From NCBI RefSeq assembly GCF_003173615.1, contig NZ_QGNA01000001.1:186001-250000 (forward strand): a stretch of DNA of 64,000 nucleotides. The letters are read 5' to 3'. This stretch comes from Falsiroseomonas bella. GTDB lineage: Bacteria > Pseudomonadota > Alphaproteobacteria > Acetobacterales > Acetobacteraceae. The stretch's first letter is position 1, and each line of letters opens with the position of its first letter. Under the pieces are notes generated by a model. The model was not told the origin of the DNA and made no database searches. It worked only from the letters and a program-made list of their open reading frames with translations. The translations under genes and the position numbers were made by a program. Positions 44,674 through 53,372 of this stretch are shown in pieces.

Positions 44674-45450
44674 TCAGTGCTTCACGTCGGCCCAGATCTT
44701 GCGCTTCACGGCATAGGTCAGGCCGCCCAGCACGATCAGGAACAGGATGATCCGCACCCCCATCTGGCGCCGCTGCTCGAGCTCCGGCTCGGCCGCCCAG
44801 GCGAGGAAGGTGGCGACGTCCGTCGCCATCTGGTCGACCGTCGCCTCGGTGCGGTCGGCGAACTCGACCTGGCCGGGGTTGAGCACGTTCGGCATGGCGA
44901 TCTGATGGCCCGGGAAGTAGGCGTTGTAGTTCATCCCGTCCATCAGGTTGAAGCCGGCCGGCGGCTCGGTGTAGCCGATCAGCAGGGCGTGGATGTAGTC
45001 GGCGCCGCCGGCGCGCGCCTTCACGATCACCGACAGGTCGGGCGGATAGGCGCCGTTGTTCGCCGCGCGCGCCGCCTGCTCGTTCGCGAACGGGCGGCGG
45101 AAGCGGTCGGAGAGGCGGGCCGGGCGCTCGAACATTTCGCCCTGGTCGTTCGGCCCGTCCACCACCTGGAACTGCGCGGCGATGTTGCGCGCCTGCTCCT
45201 CGGTCAGGCCGATCTCAAGCAGGTTGCGGTAGGAGAGCTGCTTCATGGCGTGGCAGGCCGAGCAGACCTCCTTGTAGACCTGGAAGCCGCGCTGGAGGCT
45301 GCCGCGGTCGAAGGTGCCGAACAGCCCCTCGAAGGAGAAGCGCGTGTCGGGCAGCGCGATGGCCTCACCGGCCGCCCGCGCGGGGGCGGCGTTGAGGGCC
45401 GCGGCGGCGCCGAGGACCAGGGCGCCGACGAGGTTGCGGAAGCGCGACAT
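44674..45450 (-). CDS. petC: Cytochrome c1 of the bc1 complex
   Basis: 258 residues. Signal peptide ending APARAAG, then the heme c motif VCSACHAMK (CxxCH), the conserved PDLSVIVKARAGGADYIHALL and NAYFPGHQIAMPNVL, where Met is the sixth heme ligand, and a C-terminal membrane anchor (ILFLIVLGGLTYAVKRKIW). It takes electrons from the Rieske centre and passes them to a soluble or membrane cytochrome c. Its ATG shares one base with the petB stop (TGATG). Followed by a strong terminator. Confidence 0.95.
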   Translation of the reverse strand: MSRFRNLVGALVLGAAAALNAAPARAAGEAIALPDTRFSFEGLFGTFDRGSLQRGFQVYKEVCSACHAMKQLSYRNLLEIGLTEEQARNIAAQFQVVDGPNDQGEMFERPARLSDRFRRPFANEQAARAANNGAYPPDLSVIVKARAGGADYIHALLIGYTEPPAGFNLMDGMNYNAYFPGHQIAMPNVLNPGQVEFADRTEATVDQMATDVATFLAWAAEPELEQRRQMGVRIILFLIVLGGLTYAVKRKIWADVKH

Positions 45451-46721
45451 CAGGCCTTCTCCATCGGCTTCGCGGCCGCGCCAGCAGGGATCGGCCCGCC
45501 GCCGCGCAGCACCGGCAGGGCGATGCTCTCCGGCAGCTTGAGCGGGCGCTCGAGGCGGCCGAGCAGCGGCAGGATCACGAGGAAGTAGAGGAAGTAGTAG
45601 GTGGTCGCCCAGCGGGCGATGGTCACGTAGTGGCCCTCGGCCGGCTTCGCGCCCACCCAGGTGAGGATGCAGAAGTTGATGCCCCACAGCACCAAGAACC
45701 ACTTCGCCACCGGGCGGAAGCGCATGGAGCGCACGGGCGAGGTGTCGAGCCAGGGCAGGATGAACAGGATGGCGATGGAGCCGAACATCAGCGCCACGCC
45801 GCCCAGCTTGTCCGGCACTGCGCGCAGGATCGCGTAGAAGGGCAGGAAGTACCACTCAGGCACGATGTGCGCGGGCGTCACCAGCGGGTTGGCCGGGATG
45901 TAGTTGTCCGGGTGGCCGAGGTAGTTTGGCGCGAAGAACACCAGGAAGGCGAAGAAGATGAAGTAGACGATCAGGCCGACGCTGTCCTTGATCGTGTAGT
46001 ACGGGTGGAAAGGCAGCGTGTCCTGCGGGCCCTTCGGGTCGATGCCCAGCGGGTTGTTGGACCCCGTGATGTGCAGCGCGGCCACGTGCAGGAAGACCAC
46101 GCCGACGATCACGAATGGCAACAGGTAGTGCAGGCTGAAGAAACGGTTGAGCGTCGGGTTGTCCACGCTGAAGCCGCCCCACAGCCACACCACGATGTCG
46201 TTGCCGACGACCGGGATGGCGCTGAAGAGGTTGGTGATGACGGTGGCGCCCCAGAAGGACATCTGGCCCCAGGGCAGCACGTAGCCCATGAAGGCGGTCG
46301 CCATCATCAGCAGGAAGATCACCACGCCGAGGATCCAGAGGATCTCGCGCGGCGCCTTGTAGGAGCCGTACCAGAGGCCCCGCCAGATGTGGATGTAGAC
46401 CACGATGAAGAACATGCTGGCGCCGTTCATGTGCACGTAGCGCAGCAGCCAGCCGAAGTTCACGTCGCGCATGATCCGCTCCACGCTGTCGAAGGCGTAG
46501 GCGGTGTGCGCGGTGTAGTGCATCGACAGGAACACGCCGGTCGCGATCATGATCAGCAGGTTGACCATGGCGAGCGCGCCGAAGTTCCAGAAGTAGTTGA
46601 AGTTACGGGGCGTGGGGAACGTCCCGTACTCCTTCTGCATCATGGTGAAGACCGGCAGGCGGCTGTCGATCCAGCGTACCACCGGGTTCTTGAAGTCGCT
46701 CTGGTGAAGGCCGATGGCCAT
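45450..46721 (-). CDS. petB: Cytochrome b of the bc1 complex
   Basis: 423 residues with eight membrane helices. The heme ligands lie in the helix pair with [23 protein letters not shown] and [41 protein letters not shown] and [14 protein letters not shown] (the PEWY loop) form the quinol-oxidising site. It oxidises ubiquinol and bifurcates electrons. The length is right for alphaproteobacteria. The ATG at 46721 gives the conserved start; it is 69 bases downstream of petA. Confidence 0.97.
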   Translation of the reverse strand: MAIGLHQSDFKNPVVRWIDSRLPVFTMMQKEYGTFPTPRNFNYFWNFGALAMVNLLIMIATGVFLSMHYTAHTAYAFDSVERIMRDVNFGWLLRYVHMNGASMFFIVVYIHIWRGLWYGSYKAPREILWILGVVIFLLMMATAFMGYVLPWGQMSFWGATVITNLFSAIPVVGNDIVVWLWGGFSVDNPTLNRFFSLHYLLPFVIVGVVFLHVAALHITGSNNPLGIDPKGPQDTLPFHPYYTIKDSVGLIVYFIFFAFLVFFAPNYLGHPDNYIPANPLVTPAHIVPEWYFLPFYAILRAVPDKLGGVALMFGSIAILFILPWLDTSPVRSMRFRPVAKWFLVLWGINFCILTWVGAKPAEGHYVTIARWATTYYFLYFLVILPLLGRLERPLKLPESIALPVLRGGGPIPAGAAAKPMEKA

Positions 46722-46790
46722 CGCAGCTTGGCTCCTCGGGTTTCGCGCGGCGGGCGGGGGCGTGCGGACCATACCGCGCGCCGACCGGCC

Positions 46791-47348
46791 TCAGCCGATG
46801 CGGATCTGCGTGTCGGAGGTGAAGTTGTACTCGGGAACCGCAAGGTTCGCCGGCGCGGGGCCGAGGCGGATTCGACCCGAGGTGTCGTAGTGGCTGCCGT
46901 GGCACGGGCAGAACCACCCGCCATAGTCACCCCGCGCATCGGTCGGCTTCTGGCCGAGCGGCACGCAGCCCAGATGCGTGCAGACGCCGACCACGACGAG
47001 CCAGGGATCGCGGATGACGCGGGACTGGTCGGTCTGCGGATCGCGGAGCTGCGACAGCGGCACCTCGCGCGCCGCCTTGATCTCTTCCTCGGCGCGGCGG
47101 CGCACGAAGACCGGCTTGCCGCGCCACATCACCGTCACGGCCTGGCCGACCGCGATGGGCGACAGGTCCACCTCGGTGCTGGCCAGCGCCAGCACGTCGC
47201 GCGCCGGGTTCATCGAGCTGATGAAGGGCCAGGCGATCGCGCCCACGCCGACCGCGGCGAAGGCGCCGGTGGTGAGCTTCAGGAAGTCGCGGCGGGTCTC
47301 CCCCGCCTCCCCATGAGGCGCCGCATGGGGCGCCATCGCATCGGCCAT
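46791..47348 (-). CDS. petA: Rieske iron-sulfur subunit of the bc1 complex
   Basis: 185 residues. [24 protein letters not shown] is a Tat-type N-terminus that stays as the membrane anchor. The 2Fe-2S cluster is held by VCTHLGCVP and [10 protein letters not shown] (two Cys and two His, plus the disulfide Cys pair). It moves its head between cytochrome b and c1 to pass electrons. First gene of petABC. ATG 47348 follows the promoter at about 47500 by 149 bases. Confidence 0.95.
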   Translation of the reverse strand: MADAMAPHAAPHGEAGETRRDFLKLTTGAFAAVGVGAIAWPFISSMNPARDVLALASTEVDLSPIAVGQAVTVMWRGKPVFVRRRAEEEIKAAREVPLSQLRDPQTDQSRVIRDPWLVVVGVCTHLGCVPLGQKPTDARGDYGGWFCPCHGSHYDTSGRIRLGPAPANLAVPEYNFTSDTQIRIG

Positions 47349-47496
47349 CGTTCTTCCCCTTCCGCGAGGCGTCGCCAGGACGGCGGCGTGCGGCACGTGA
47401 AACGCGTCTTCCCGCCAGCCCGGGCGCCGGCGCCCGCCGTGGTGCAGGCAGGCAGGCGCACGCGGCCCGGCCCGGCATCCGGCGACGTTGCGGCGC

Positions 47497-47525
47497 ATAT
47501 AAAGGCCGGTCTTCGGGGCTGTCCA
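47497..47525 (-). promoter_or_regulatory. Promoter of the petABC operon
   Basis: On the minus strand TGGACA (47525-47520), a 17-base spacer and TTATAT (47502-47497). Four of six consensus bases match in the -10 element (TATAAT) and five of six in the -35 element (TTGACA). It lies in the 295-base gap between petA and hemF, 149 bases from the petA ATG. Confidence 0.45.
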
Positions 47526-47642
47526 TCCGGCTCCGGACGTGAAAACGACGCAAGGCGCCCGGGGGTCGCCAGCCCGGCAAGGGGCTGTCAATCTCCGCCA
47601 CGCACGGCGCAACGGCCGTAACGCCTGAGGAAGCAGCCCCGC

Positions 47643-48533
47643 ATGGTCGAAAGCCCGGCACCGATCGAGCATCCCCTTCTGCCCAGCGCCCGCGCGTGGT
47701 TCGAATCGCTGCGCGACCGCCTCTGCGCCGCTTTCGAGGCCTGCGAGGATGGGTTGGAGTCGGGGCCGCACGCGCATTTGCCGCCCGGCCGGTTCACGCG
47801 CACCGCCTGGGACCGGCCGGAGGGCGGCGGCGGGGTGATGTCCGTCATGAAGGGCCGCGTCTTCGAGAAGGTGGGCGTCAACGTCTCCACCGTCTTCGGC
47901 GAGTTCTCCCCCGAATTCCGCAAGCAGATCCCCGGCGCCGAGGCCGACCCGCGCTTCCTGGCCACCGGCGTCAGCCTCGTGGCGCATATGCGCAGCCCGC
48001 GCGTGCCGGCGGCCCACATGAACACGCGCTTCATCGTCACCACCAAGGCCTGGTTCGGCGGCGGCGGCGACATCACGCCGATGGACCACGCCGCGCCGCA
48101 TTCGAAGGAGGACGCGGCCGACTTCCACGCCGCCTTCAAGGCGGCCTGCGACCGGCACGACGAGACCTACTACCCGCGCTTCAAGCAGTGGTGCGACGAA
48201 TATTTCTTCCTGCCGCACCGCAACGAGCCGCGCGGCCTGGGCGGCATCTTCTACGACTGGCTCGGCGACCGCACGCCGGGCAAGGGAATCGACGCCGACT
48301 TCGCCTTCACCCGCGACGTCGGCGAGGCGTTCCTCCAGTCCTATCCCGCCATCATCCGCAAGCGCATGCACGAGCCCTGGACCGAGGCGGAGCGCCAGCA
48401 CCAGCTGGTCCGACGCGGGCGCTACGTGGAGTTCAACCTGCTCTACGACCGCGGCACGATCTTCGGGCTCAAGACCGGCGGGAACGTGGAAGCGATCCTG
48501 ATGTCCCTGCCGCCGGAGACGGGCTGGCCCTGA
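47643..48533 (+). CDS. hemF: Oxygen-dependent coproporphyrinogen-III oxidase
   Basis: 296 residues, standard size. [30 protein letters not shown] is the conserved Trp/Gly-rich N-terminal part, [25 protein letters not shown] and TPMDHAA follow, and GLGGIFYDW and [23 protein letters not shown] complete the family pattern. It decarboxylates coproporphyrinogen III to protoporphyrinogen IX with O2 in heme synthesis. Divergent from petABC, which needs heme, and the shared region of 295 bases could coordinate them (inference). Confidence 0.96.
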   Translation: MVESPAPIEHPLLPSARAWFESLRDRLCAAFEACEDGLESGPHAHLPPGRFTRTAWDRPEGGGGVMSVMKGRVFEKVGVNVSTVFGEFSPEFRKQIPGAEADPRFLATGVSLVAHMRSPRVPAAHMNTRFIVTTKAWFGGGGDITPMDHAAPHSKEDAADFHAAFKAACDRHDETYYPRFKQWCDEYFFLPHRNEPRGLGGIFYDWLGDRTPGKGIDADFAFTRDVGEAFLQSYPAIIRKRMHEPWTEAERQHQLVRRGRYVEFNLLYDRGTIFGLKTGGNVEAILMSLPPETGWP

Positions 48534-48625
48534 CGCCGCGGCACGCCGCGCCAAGACGAGGGACCCGCGTCGCTGGACTCGGCGCGCTCGCGGAACGTAT
48601 CTGTACGACAGGAGGATTTCGACAC

Positions 48626-49138
48626 ATGGCGACCACCCAGCGCGAGGAGCGCGCCCTGCTCGGCCACGACGCCTACAAGCTGATCGAGCCGAGCCACTAT
48701 CCCGCCCTCGGCGCATTGTCCGGCGAGGAGTTGCGCACCCTGGCCACGCGCCTGCGCGAGCAGCATGCCAAGGCGCGCGACCTGATCCGCGAGGGCAAGC
48801 GCGCCAAGCGCGGCAAGGGCGATGCGCGCGCCGCCGCCACGGCCGAGGCCGGGAAGGCGACGCGGCGCAAGCAGGTCTATGCCGCCGCGCTGAAGCGCGT
48901 GAATGCCCGCTTCGACGAGATCGACCACGAGCGGAAGCGCGCCGCGCACCGCGCCGCGCTGAAGGCCGCGCTGGCGCGCAAGCAGGCGACGCGGGCGGCC
49001 CATCCGCAGGGCGGCTTCAGCGCCGGCAAGGGCATGCGCGCCAGCCCGAGCGGCAAGGGGCGCGGCGGTGTGAATCCGAGCCGGATCGGCAGCGTCAGCC
49101 AGCAGAACAAGGCGGCCCAGGCGCGCCGGGACGGCTGA
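48626..49138 (+). CDS. Basic Lys/Ala-rich helical protein of unknown function
   Basis: 170 residues, about one quarter Lys+Arg, mostly predicted helix. A conserved-looking head ([26 protein letters not shown]) precedes long charged helices ([40 protein letters not shown]) and a disordered Gly/Ser/Lys tail. The composition suggests nucleic-acid or ribosome association, but no domain is recognised. An AGGAGGATTTCGACAC site before ATG 48626 is a strong ribosome-binding site, supporting real expression. It stands alone between hemF and tctC. Confidence 0.7.
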   Translation: MATTQREERALLGHDAYKLIEPSHYPALGALSGEELRTLATRLREQHAKARDLIREGKRAKRGKGDARAAATAEAGKATRRKQVYAAALKRVNARFDEIDHERKRAAHRAALKAALARKQATRAAHPQGGFSAGKGMRASPSGKGRGGVNPSRIGSVSQQNKAAQARRDG

Positions 49139-49255
49139 TCCCACCGCATCCGCCGGCCGCCCGGCACGGCCGTGCGGCCCCGGGCGGCGCGCAAGCTTGC
49201 CAGACGGGCCTCCCCGTGCGACCGACACGCCGTCATTCGCACAGGGAGACGCCCA

Positions 49256-50230
49256 ATGATCGCACGCCGCAGCCTGCTGGCCTCCGCGCTGGCCACGCCG
49301 CTCGCCGCGCCCGCCCTCGGCCAGGCGCAATGGCCCCCGGGCAATGTCCGCATGATCGTGCCCTGGCCGGCCGGCGGCTCGACCGACGTGCTGGTGCGGC
49401 TCTATGCGGAACGGCTCGGGCCGATCCTCGGCACCAATGTGGTGATCGAGAACCGCAGCGGCGCCGGCGGCAACATCGGTCTCGACGCGCTGGCCAAGTC
49501 GGCGCCGGACGGCTCGACGTTCAGCATCGCCTCGGTCGGGCATCTCTGCATCAACCCGTTCCTCTATGCCCGCCTGCCCTACGACCCGGCGAAGGACCTG
49601 CAGCCGGTCGCGATCGCCTGGGACCTGCCGAACGTCGCGGTGGTGGCGGCGCAGCACAACCCGGCGAAGACGCTGGCCGAGTTCATCGCCGGCGCGAAGG
49701 CCAAGCGCGGCGGCATCTCCTATGGCTCGCCGGGCGTCGGCACCACGCCGCATCTGTCGGGCGCGCTCTTCGCCGCGCGCACCGGCATCGAGGCGACGCA
49801 TGTGCCCTTCCGCGGCGCGGCGCAGACCATCCCGGCGATGCTGTCGGGCGATCTCGACTTCGCGCTGGACAACCTGGCCAGCTACGTCCCGGTCATCCAG
49901 GAAGGCCGCATGCGGGCCCTGGCGGTAACCAGCGCCGAGCGCTTCCCGACGGTGCCGGACGTGCCGACCATGGCCGAGGCCGGCGTGCCGAACATGGTGC
50001 TGACCTCCTGGCAGGGCTTCGTCGCACCCGCCGGCACGCCGCGCGCGATCACCGAGAGGCTCGGCAACGCGCTGCGCCAGGTCGCCAATGACGAGGGCTT
50101 CAAGGACCGCGTGCTGCGTGCCGGCGCCCTCGCCGTCTGGTCCTCGCCGGATGGCATGTCGGAGCGCGCGAACCAGGACCGCCCGCTCTGGCAGGAAGCC
50201 GTGCGCGTCAGCGGCGCGCGGGTGGAGTAG
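49256..50230 (+). CDS. Tripartite tricarboxylate transporter receptor, TctC/Bug family
   Basis: 324 residues. Signal peptide (RRSLLASALATPLAAPALGQ) followed by VRMIVPWPAGGSTDVLVRLY, IENRSGAGGNIGLDALA, ISYGSPGVGTTPHLSGALF and HVPFRGAAQTIPAML, the Bug landmarks. The WPAGGSTD loop differs from the G-P-G-G-x-x-D form of the first TctC here, so the ligand is probably different. Orphan. The ATG at 49256 follows ACAGGGAGACGCCCA. Its end is marked by a perfect 10-bp hairpin. Confidence 0.9.
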   Translation: MIARRSLLASALATPLAAPALGQAQWPPGNVRMIVPWPAGGSTDVLVRLYAERLGPILGTNVVIENRSGAGGNIGLDALAKSAPDGSTFSIASVGHLCINPFLYARLPYDPAKDLQPVAIAWDLPNVAVVAAQHNPAKTLAEFIAGAKAKRGGISYGSPGVGTTPHLSGALFAARTGIEATHVPFRGAAQTIPAMLSGDLDFALDNLASYVPVIQEGRMRALAVTSAERFPTVPDVPTMAEAGVPNMVLTSWQGFVAPAGTPRAITERLGNALRQVANDEGFKDRVLRAGALAVWSSPDGMSERANQDRPLWQEAVRVSGARVE

Positions 50231-50240
50231 CGCCCCTGGC

Positions 50241-50266
50241 GGCCGGGGCGTTCACTCGCCCCGGCC
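50241..50266. terminator. Bidirectional terminator hairpin
   Basis: GGCCGGGGCG (50241-50250) and CGCCCCGGCC (50257-50266) pair perfectly over 10 bp. The TTCACT loop contains the stop codon of the opposite gene (50252-50254). Confidence 0.6.
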
Positions 50267-50566
50267 TTCGGCCTTCTCCCGGTCCTCCGCCCGGTCGCTG
50301 CGCGAGCGGTTGTCGCGGTATTCGCGGCTGCGGCCGCTTGGCGTGTCGCCGTCGGTCGCGTTCGACTTCGAGCTGCGGATCGTATCCACCGCGGCGTGCT
50401 TCTCGTCCCGCTCGCCGCCGCCGCCCGAGACCTTGCTGGTCCGCGGGCTGGTGCTGGCGGCGCCGGGCGGATGCGCCGGCGGCGGATCCGGCATCGGCTT
50501 CGAGGCGTCCTCGTGGCTGGCGCCCGGGCCGCCCCAGCGCTTCGTGTTCGGGTGCTTCTCCGGCAT
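50252..50566 (-). CDS. Hydrophilic low-complexity protein, unknown
   Basis: 104 residues, rich in Pro, Ser, Asp, Arg and Gly, with no hydrophobic core; it is probably disordered. Pieces such as MPDPPPAHPPGAAS and SREYRDNRSRSDRAEDREKAE show no known domain. It starts 3 bases after the stop of the next upstream gene, so the pair is likely an operon. Such proteins in this lineage are often stress-associated, but that is only analogy. Real coding is not certain. Confidence 0.45.
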   Translation of the reverse strand: MPEKHPNTKRWGGPGASHEDASKPMPDPPPAHPPGAASTSPRTSKVSGGGGERDEKHAAVDTIRSSKSNATDGDTPSGRSREYRDNRSRSDRAEDREKAEGRGE

Positions 50567-50569
50567 TGA

Positions 50570-50776
50570 TCAGCGATCCTGCTGGTAGCCCTGGTTGTGC
50601 GTGTTCTGCCAGGTGTTGCCCTGGCGCCCCTGCTGCTCGAGCTCGCGGTTCTTCGACTCGGCGTTCCGCTCCGCCTCGTTCCGCTTGAGCGGGCCCTTGC
50701 CGGGCGTGGCGCTGCCCGTGCCCGCCGGGCTGGTCTGTTCCGCCGGCACGGGCGGCAGCTTGGCCTTGTTCGACAT
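50570..50776 (-). CDS. Small hydrophilic protein, unknown
   Basis: 68 residues without hydrophobic segments. MSNKAKLPPVPAEQTSP leads to a Glu/Asn/Gln-rich end (ERNAESKNRELEQQGRQGN), compatible with an intrinsically disordered, hydrophilin-like protein. Starts at ATG 50776 after a purine-rich AGGGGACAGGACGTC. It is followed after 3 bases by another hydrophilic ORF, and divergent from the phosphatase-like gene. Confidence 0.5.
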   Translation of the reverse strand: MSNKAKLPPVPAEQTSPAGTGSATPGKGPLKRNEAERNAESKNRELEQQGRQGNTWQNTHNQGYQQDR

Positions 50777-50878
50777 GACGTCCTGTCCCCTTGGATTGGA
50801 GGGACCAGAACGCCCCGGCCAGCGCCGCGTTCGCCGTCCGGTCTGGCCTTCCGCGCCGCGCCCGGCCATATCGGCGCC

Positions 50879-51547
50879 GTGCCTCCCGACCTCTCGTCCC
50901 TGGCCGGCCGTCGCGCCGCCTGGCTCAACAGCCTGGTGGTGGACCATGCCCTGCTGCGCCTGTCCTGGCGCAACTGGGGGGTGGTGGAGCCCGGCCGGCT
51001 CTATCGCTCCAACCACCCGCTGCCCTGGCAGCTGGCGCAGGCGAAGCGCCGGCACGGGCTGCGCAGCGTGATCAACCTGCGCGGCCACCGGCAGGAGTGC
51101 GGATCGGACGCGCTGGGCCGCGCGCGCGCCGGCGAGCTCGGGCTGATCCACGCCGACGCGCCCTTCGAGAGCCGCGGCGCGCCGCACAAGGACCGCATCC
51201 TGCGCCTCGCCGGGCTGTTCGCGGAGCTGCCGGAGCCGATCCTGATCCACTGCAAGTCGGGCGCGGACCGCACCGGGCTGGTCGCCGGCATCTGGCTGCT
51301 GCTGCAGAGACGGCCCGTTGCGGCGGCGCTCGACCAGCTGCACTGGCGGTTCGGCCATGTGGCGGCCAGCCGCACCGGCATTCTCGACGCCTTCTTCGCC
51401 AAGTATGCCGCCTTCCAGGCGCGCCACGGCGCCAAGCCGTTCCTGGACTGGCTGCGCGAGGACTACGACGAGGCCGCGCTGCGCGCCGACTTCACCAGCA
51501 AGCCCTGGGCGGACAGGCTCGTGGACGGGCTGCTGCGACGGGAGTGA
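50879..51547 (+). CDS. Tyrosine/dual-specificity phosphatase-like protein
   Basis: 222 residues. The P-loop is ILIHCKSGADRTG, a CX5R signature with Cys nucleophile and Arg; SVINLRGHRQE is the leading strand typical of Siw14/Tps-like phosphatases. The general-acid Asp could be in LIHADAPFESRG. It would act on phosphotyrosine, inositol phosphate or other phosphoesters in the cytoplasm. No ATG is near the natural start; GTG 50879 begins VPPDLSSLAGRR, and longer starts upstream read as noise. A purine-rich ribosome site is not obvious, so the start is uncertain. Confidence 0.75.
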   Translation: MPPDLSSLAGRRAAWLNSLVVDHALLRLSWRNWGVVEPGRLYRSNHPLPWQLAQAKRRHGLRSVINLRGHRQECGSDALGRARAGELGLIHADAPFESRGAPHKDRILRLAGLFAELPEPILIHCKSGADRTGLVAGIWLLLQRRPVAAALDQLHWRFGHVAASRTGILDAFFAKYAAFQARHGAKPFLDWLREDYDEAALRADFTSKPWADRLVDGLLRRE

Positions 51548-51574
51548 CGGAAGTCCTTCCGCGCCCGCCCCGCC

Positions 51575-51733
51575 CTACACGAAGGGCAGCAGGGCGAGCA
51601 CCGCCATCGTGTTCCAGACCAGCATGTTCACGAGCGTGCGCAGCATGGCGCGGCTGCTGTCATCCTCGACGTGCAGCACGTCGCAGACCAGGTTGCCGGG
51701 CAGGAGGAACAGGCGGACGGGGCTCATGGCCAT
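51575..51733 (-). CDS. 52-residue membrane miniprotein, probably under NsrR control
   Basis: The frame runs from ATG 51733 (or 51727). Residues about 3-16 are hydrophobic (SPVRLFLLPGNLVC), a short acidic turn follows (HVEDDSSR), and residues 34-52 form a membrane helix (VNMLVWNTMAVLALLPFV) to the C-terminus. No family is recognised. A near-perfect NsrR-type operator starts 3 bases upstream of its ATG, and the nsrR gene is divergent, so it is likely repressed by NsrR and induced by nitric oxide (inference). A longer start at 51787 would overlap that operator and is rejected. Expression unproven. Confidence 0.5.
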   Translation of the reverse strand: MAMSPVRLFLLPGNLVCDVLHVEDDSSRAMLRTLVNMLVWNTMAVLALLPFV

Positions 51734-51736
51734 CTC

Positions 51737-51763
51737 CAAAGATACATCCTCTATGCATCTTTG
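51737..51763. promoter_or_regulatory. NsrR-type operator, main site
   Basis: CAAAGATACAT (51737-51747), a 5-base spacer and ATGCATCTTTG (51753-51763): 11-bp arms with one mismatch. This agrees with the known NsrR pattern of AAGATGCAT half-sites (from memory). It lies between the miniprotein ATG and nsrR. Confidence 0.7.
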
Positions 51764-51779
51764 CGCCCGATCGGCCTTG

Positions 51780-51806
51780 CAAAGCAATCTCCCTCATGCA
51801 TCTTTG
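51780..51806. promoter_or_regulatory. NsrR-type operator, second degenerate site
   Basis: Same 11-5-11 layout: left arm CAAAGCAATCT (degenerate after CAAAG), right arm ATGCATCTTTG (51796-51806) identical to the main site. It ends 5 bases before the nsrR ATG, suited to autorepression. Confidence 0.55.
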
Positions 51807-51811
51807 ATTCG

Positions 51812-52243
51812 ATGCGCCTCGCCACCCTGACCGATTTCTCGCTCCGCCTGCTGATCCACCTGGCGCTGAAGGCGCCGGAGCGGGCCACCATCGCGGAGGT
51901 GGCGGATGCCTATGGCATCTCGGAGAACCACCTGATGAAGGTGGCGCACCAACTCGGCCAGGGCGGCTTCGTGGCGACGCTGCGCGGCCGCGGCGGGGGG
52001 CTGGAGTTGGCGCGGCCGGCCAGCCGCATCACCGCCGGCGAGGTGGTGCGCGCGGTGGAGCCGGACATGGACCTCGTGCCCTGCCTCGGCGGCGCGGATT
52101 GCGCGATCCTGCCCGCCTGCCGGCTCAAGCGCACCCTGCAGACGGCGCGCGAGGCCTTTCTCGGCGTGCTCGACGGCGTGACGATCGCCGAGCTCGCGCA
52201 GCCGGACCGCAGGCTGCGGGACCTGCTCGGCCTCGCAGCCTGA
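51812..52243 (+). CDS. nsrR: Rrf2-family transcriptional regulator, NsrR type
   Basis: 143 residues. The winged helix occupies residues 1-80 (TDFSLRLLIHLAL, ISENHLMKVAHQL, VATLRGRGGGLELARP). LVPCLGGADCAILPAC holds three cysteines spaced C-x5-C-x5-C for a Fe-S cluster. The same spacing is found in IscR and some NsrR proteins, but the RGRGGG wing and the CATCTTT-type palindromes fit NsrR, which senses nitric oxide through its cluster and represses detoxification genes. Divergent from a miniprotein gene. No hmp or nor gene is in the window. Confidence 0.82.
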   Translation: MRLATLTDFSLRLLIHLALKAPERATIAEVADAYGISENHLMKVAHQLGQGGFVATLRGRGGGLELARPASRITAGEVVRAVEPDMDLVPCLGGADCAILPACRLKRTLQTAREAFLGVLDGVTIAELAQPDRRLRDLLGLAA

Positions 52244-52248
52244 CAGCA

Positions 52249-52280
52249 GCGAGCCCTTCCGTTCGCACGGAATGGCTCGC
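52249..52280. terminator. Bidirectional terminator between nsrR and the amino-acid receptor gene
   Basis: GCGAGCC (52249-52255) with GGCTCGC (52274-52280) and TTCCGT (52257-52262) with ACGGAA (52267-52272), one mismatch between them and a TCGC loop. It fills the gap of two convergent genes. Confidence 0.65.
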
Positions 52281-52285
52281 CGGCA

Positions 52286-53314
52286 TCAACGCAACGGCAG
52301 GGCGTAGATCAGGCCGCCGCGCGTCCAGAGCTCGTTGGGGCCGCGCGGCAGGTTCACGCGCGTCTGCGGGCCGAAGTGGCGATCGTAGATCTCGCCGTAG
52401 TTCCCCATCGCGCGGACCACGTTGTAGGCCCAGAGCGGGTCGAGCTTCAGGGACTGGCCGAGCTCCGGCGTCACGCCCAGCAGGCGGCGCGTGTTCGGGT
52501 TGACGCTGGTGCGGCGCATCTCCTCGGCATTGGTGCGCGTGACGCCCTGCTCCTCGGCCTCGATCACCGCATAGGTGTACCAGCGGATCAGGTCGAACCA
52601 CTCGTCGTCGCCGCGGCGCAGATAGGCGCCATAGGGCTCCTTCGAGAAGCGCTCCGGCAGGATGGTCCACTCGTTCGGGTTCGTCATGGAGGAGCGCACG
52701 CCGGCGAGCTGCGACGCATCCGTGCCGAAGGCGTCGCAGCGCCCGGCCTGCAGCGCTTCCGAGGCCTGGTCGGTGCGCTCGAACACCACCGGGCGGAAGG
52801 GCACGTTGATGCTGCGGAAGTAGTCCGCCGTCACCTGCTCGTTCGTCGTGCCCTGGATCAGGCAGATGGTCGCGCCGTTCAGCTCCGCGACCTTCTGCAC
52901 GCCGAGATTGGCGCGCACCATGAAGCCGTGGCCGTCGTAGAAATAGGTCACGGCATGGCGCAGGCCGAGCGTGGTGTCGCGCAGCATGGTCTGCGTGGAG
53001 GTGCGGAACAGCACGTCGATCTCGCCCGAGCCCAGCGCCGTGAAGCGCGTGGAGGAGGAGAGCCCCACGAAGCGCACCTTGGACGCGTCGTTGAAGATCG
53101 CCACCGCCAGGCCGCGGCAGAGATCCACGTCCATCCCCTGCCAGGTGCCGCGGCTGTCGGGCAGCGCGAAGCCGGCGACGCCGGTATGGATGCCGCAGAC
53201 CAGCTGCCCGCGCGCGCGGACGGCGTCGAGCGTCGGCCCGGCCACGGCCGGCGCGGTGAAGAAGGCGGCGCAGGCGGCAATCGCCGCGGCCGCAAGGCCT
53301 CGTCCCCAGAACAT
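52286..53314 (-). CDS. Amino-acid ABC transporter periplasmic binding protein (AapJ-like)
   Basis: 342 residues. Signal peptide (to about 25, ending TAPAVAG) then LDAVRARGQLVCGIHTGVAGFALPD, GMDVDLCRGLAVAIF, EIDVLFRTSTQTMLRD and ICLIQGTTNEQVTADYF, the order seen in general L-amino-acid receptors of the Aap/Bzt type. It would bind amino acids in the periplasm and deliver them to an AapQMP permease. No permease or ATPase gene is near, so it is an orphan or shares a permease elsewhere. Convergent with nsrR. Confidence 0.9.
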   Translation of the reverse strand: MFWGRGLAAAAIAACAAFFTAPAVAGPTLDAVRARGQLVCGIHTGVAGFALPDSRGTWQGMDVDLCRGLAVAIFNDASKVRFVGLSSSTRFTALGSGEIDVLFRTSTQTMLRDTTLGLRHAVTYFYDGHGFMVRANLGVQKVAELNGATICLIQGTTNEQVTADYFRSINVPFRPVVFERTDQASEALQAGRCDAFGTDASQLAGVRSSMTNPNEWTILPERFSKEPYGAYLRRGDDEWFDLIRWYTYAVIEAEEQGVTRTNAEEMRRTSVNPNTRRLLGVTPELGQSLKLDPLWAYNVVRAMGNYGEIYDRHFGPQTRVNLPRGPNELWTRGGLIYALPLR

Positions 53315-53372
53315 GCAGTTCGACTCCCTGTTGGCCCCGGCGCCGCATCGTCCCGCGCGATGCGCGGACGAG

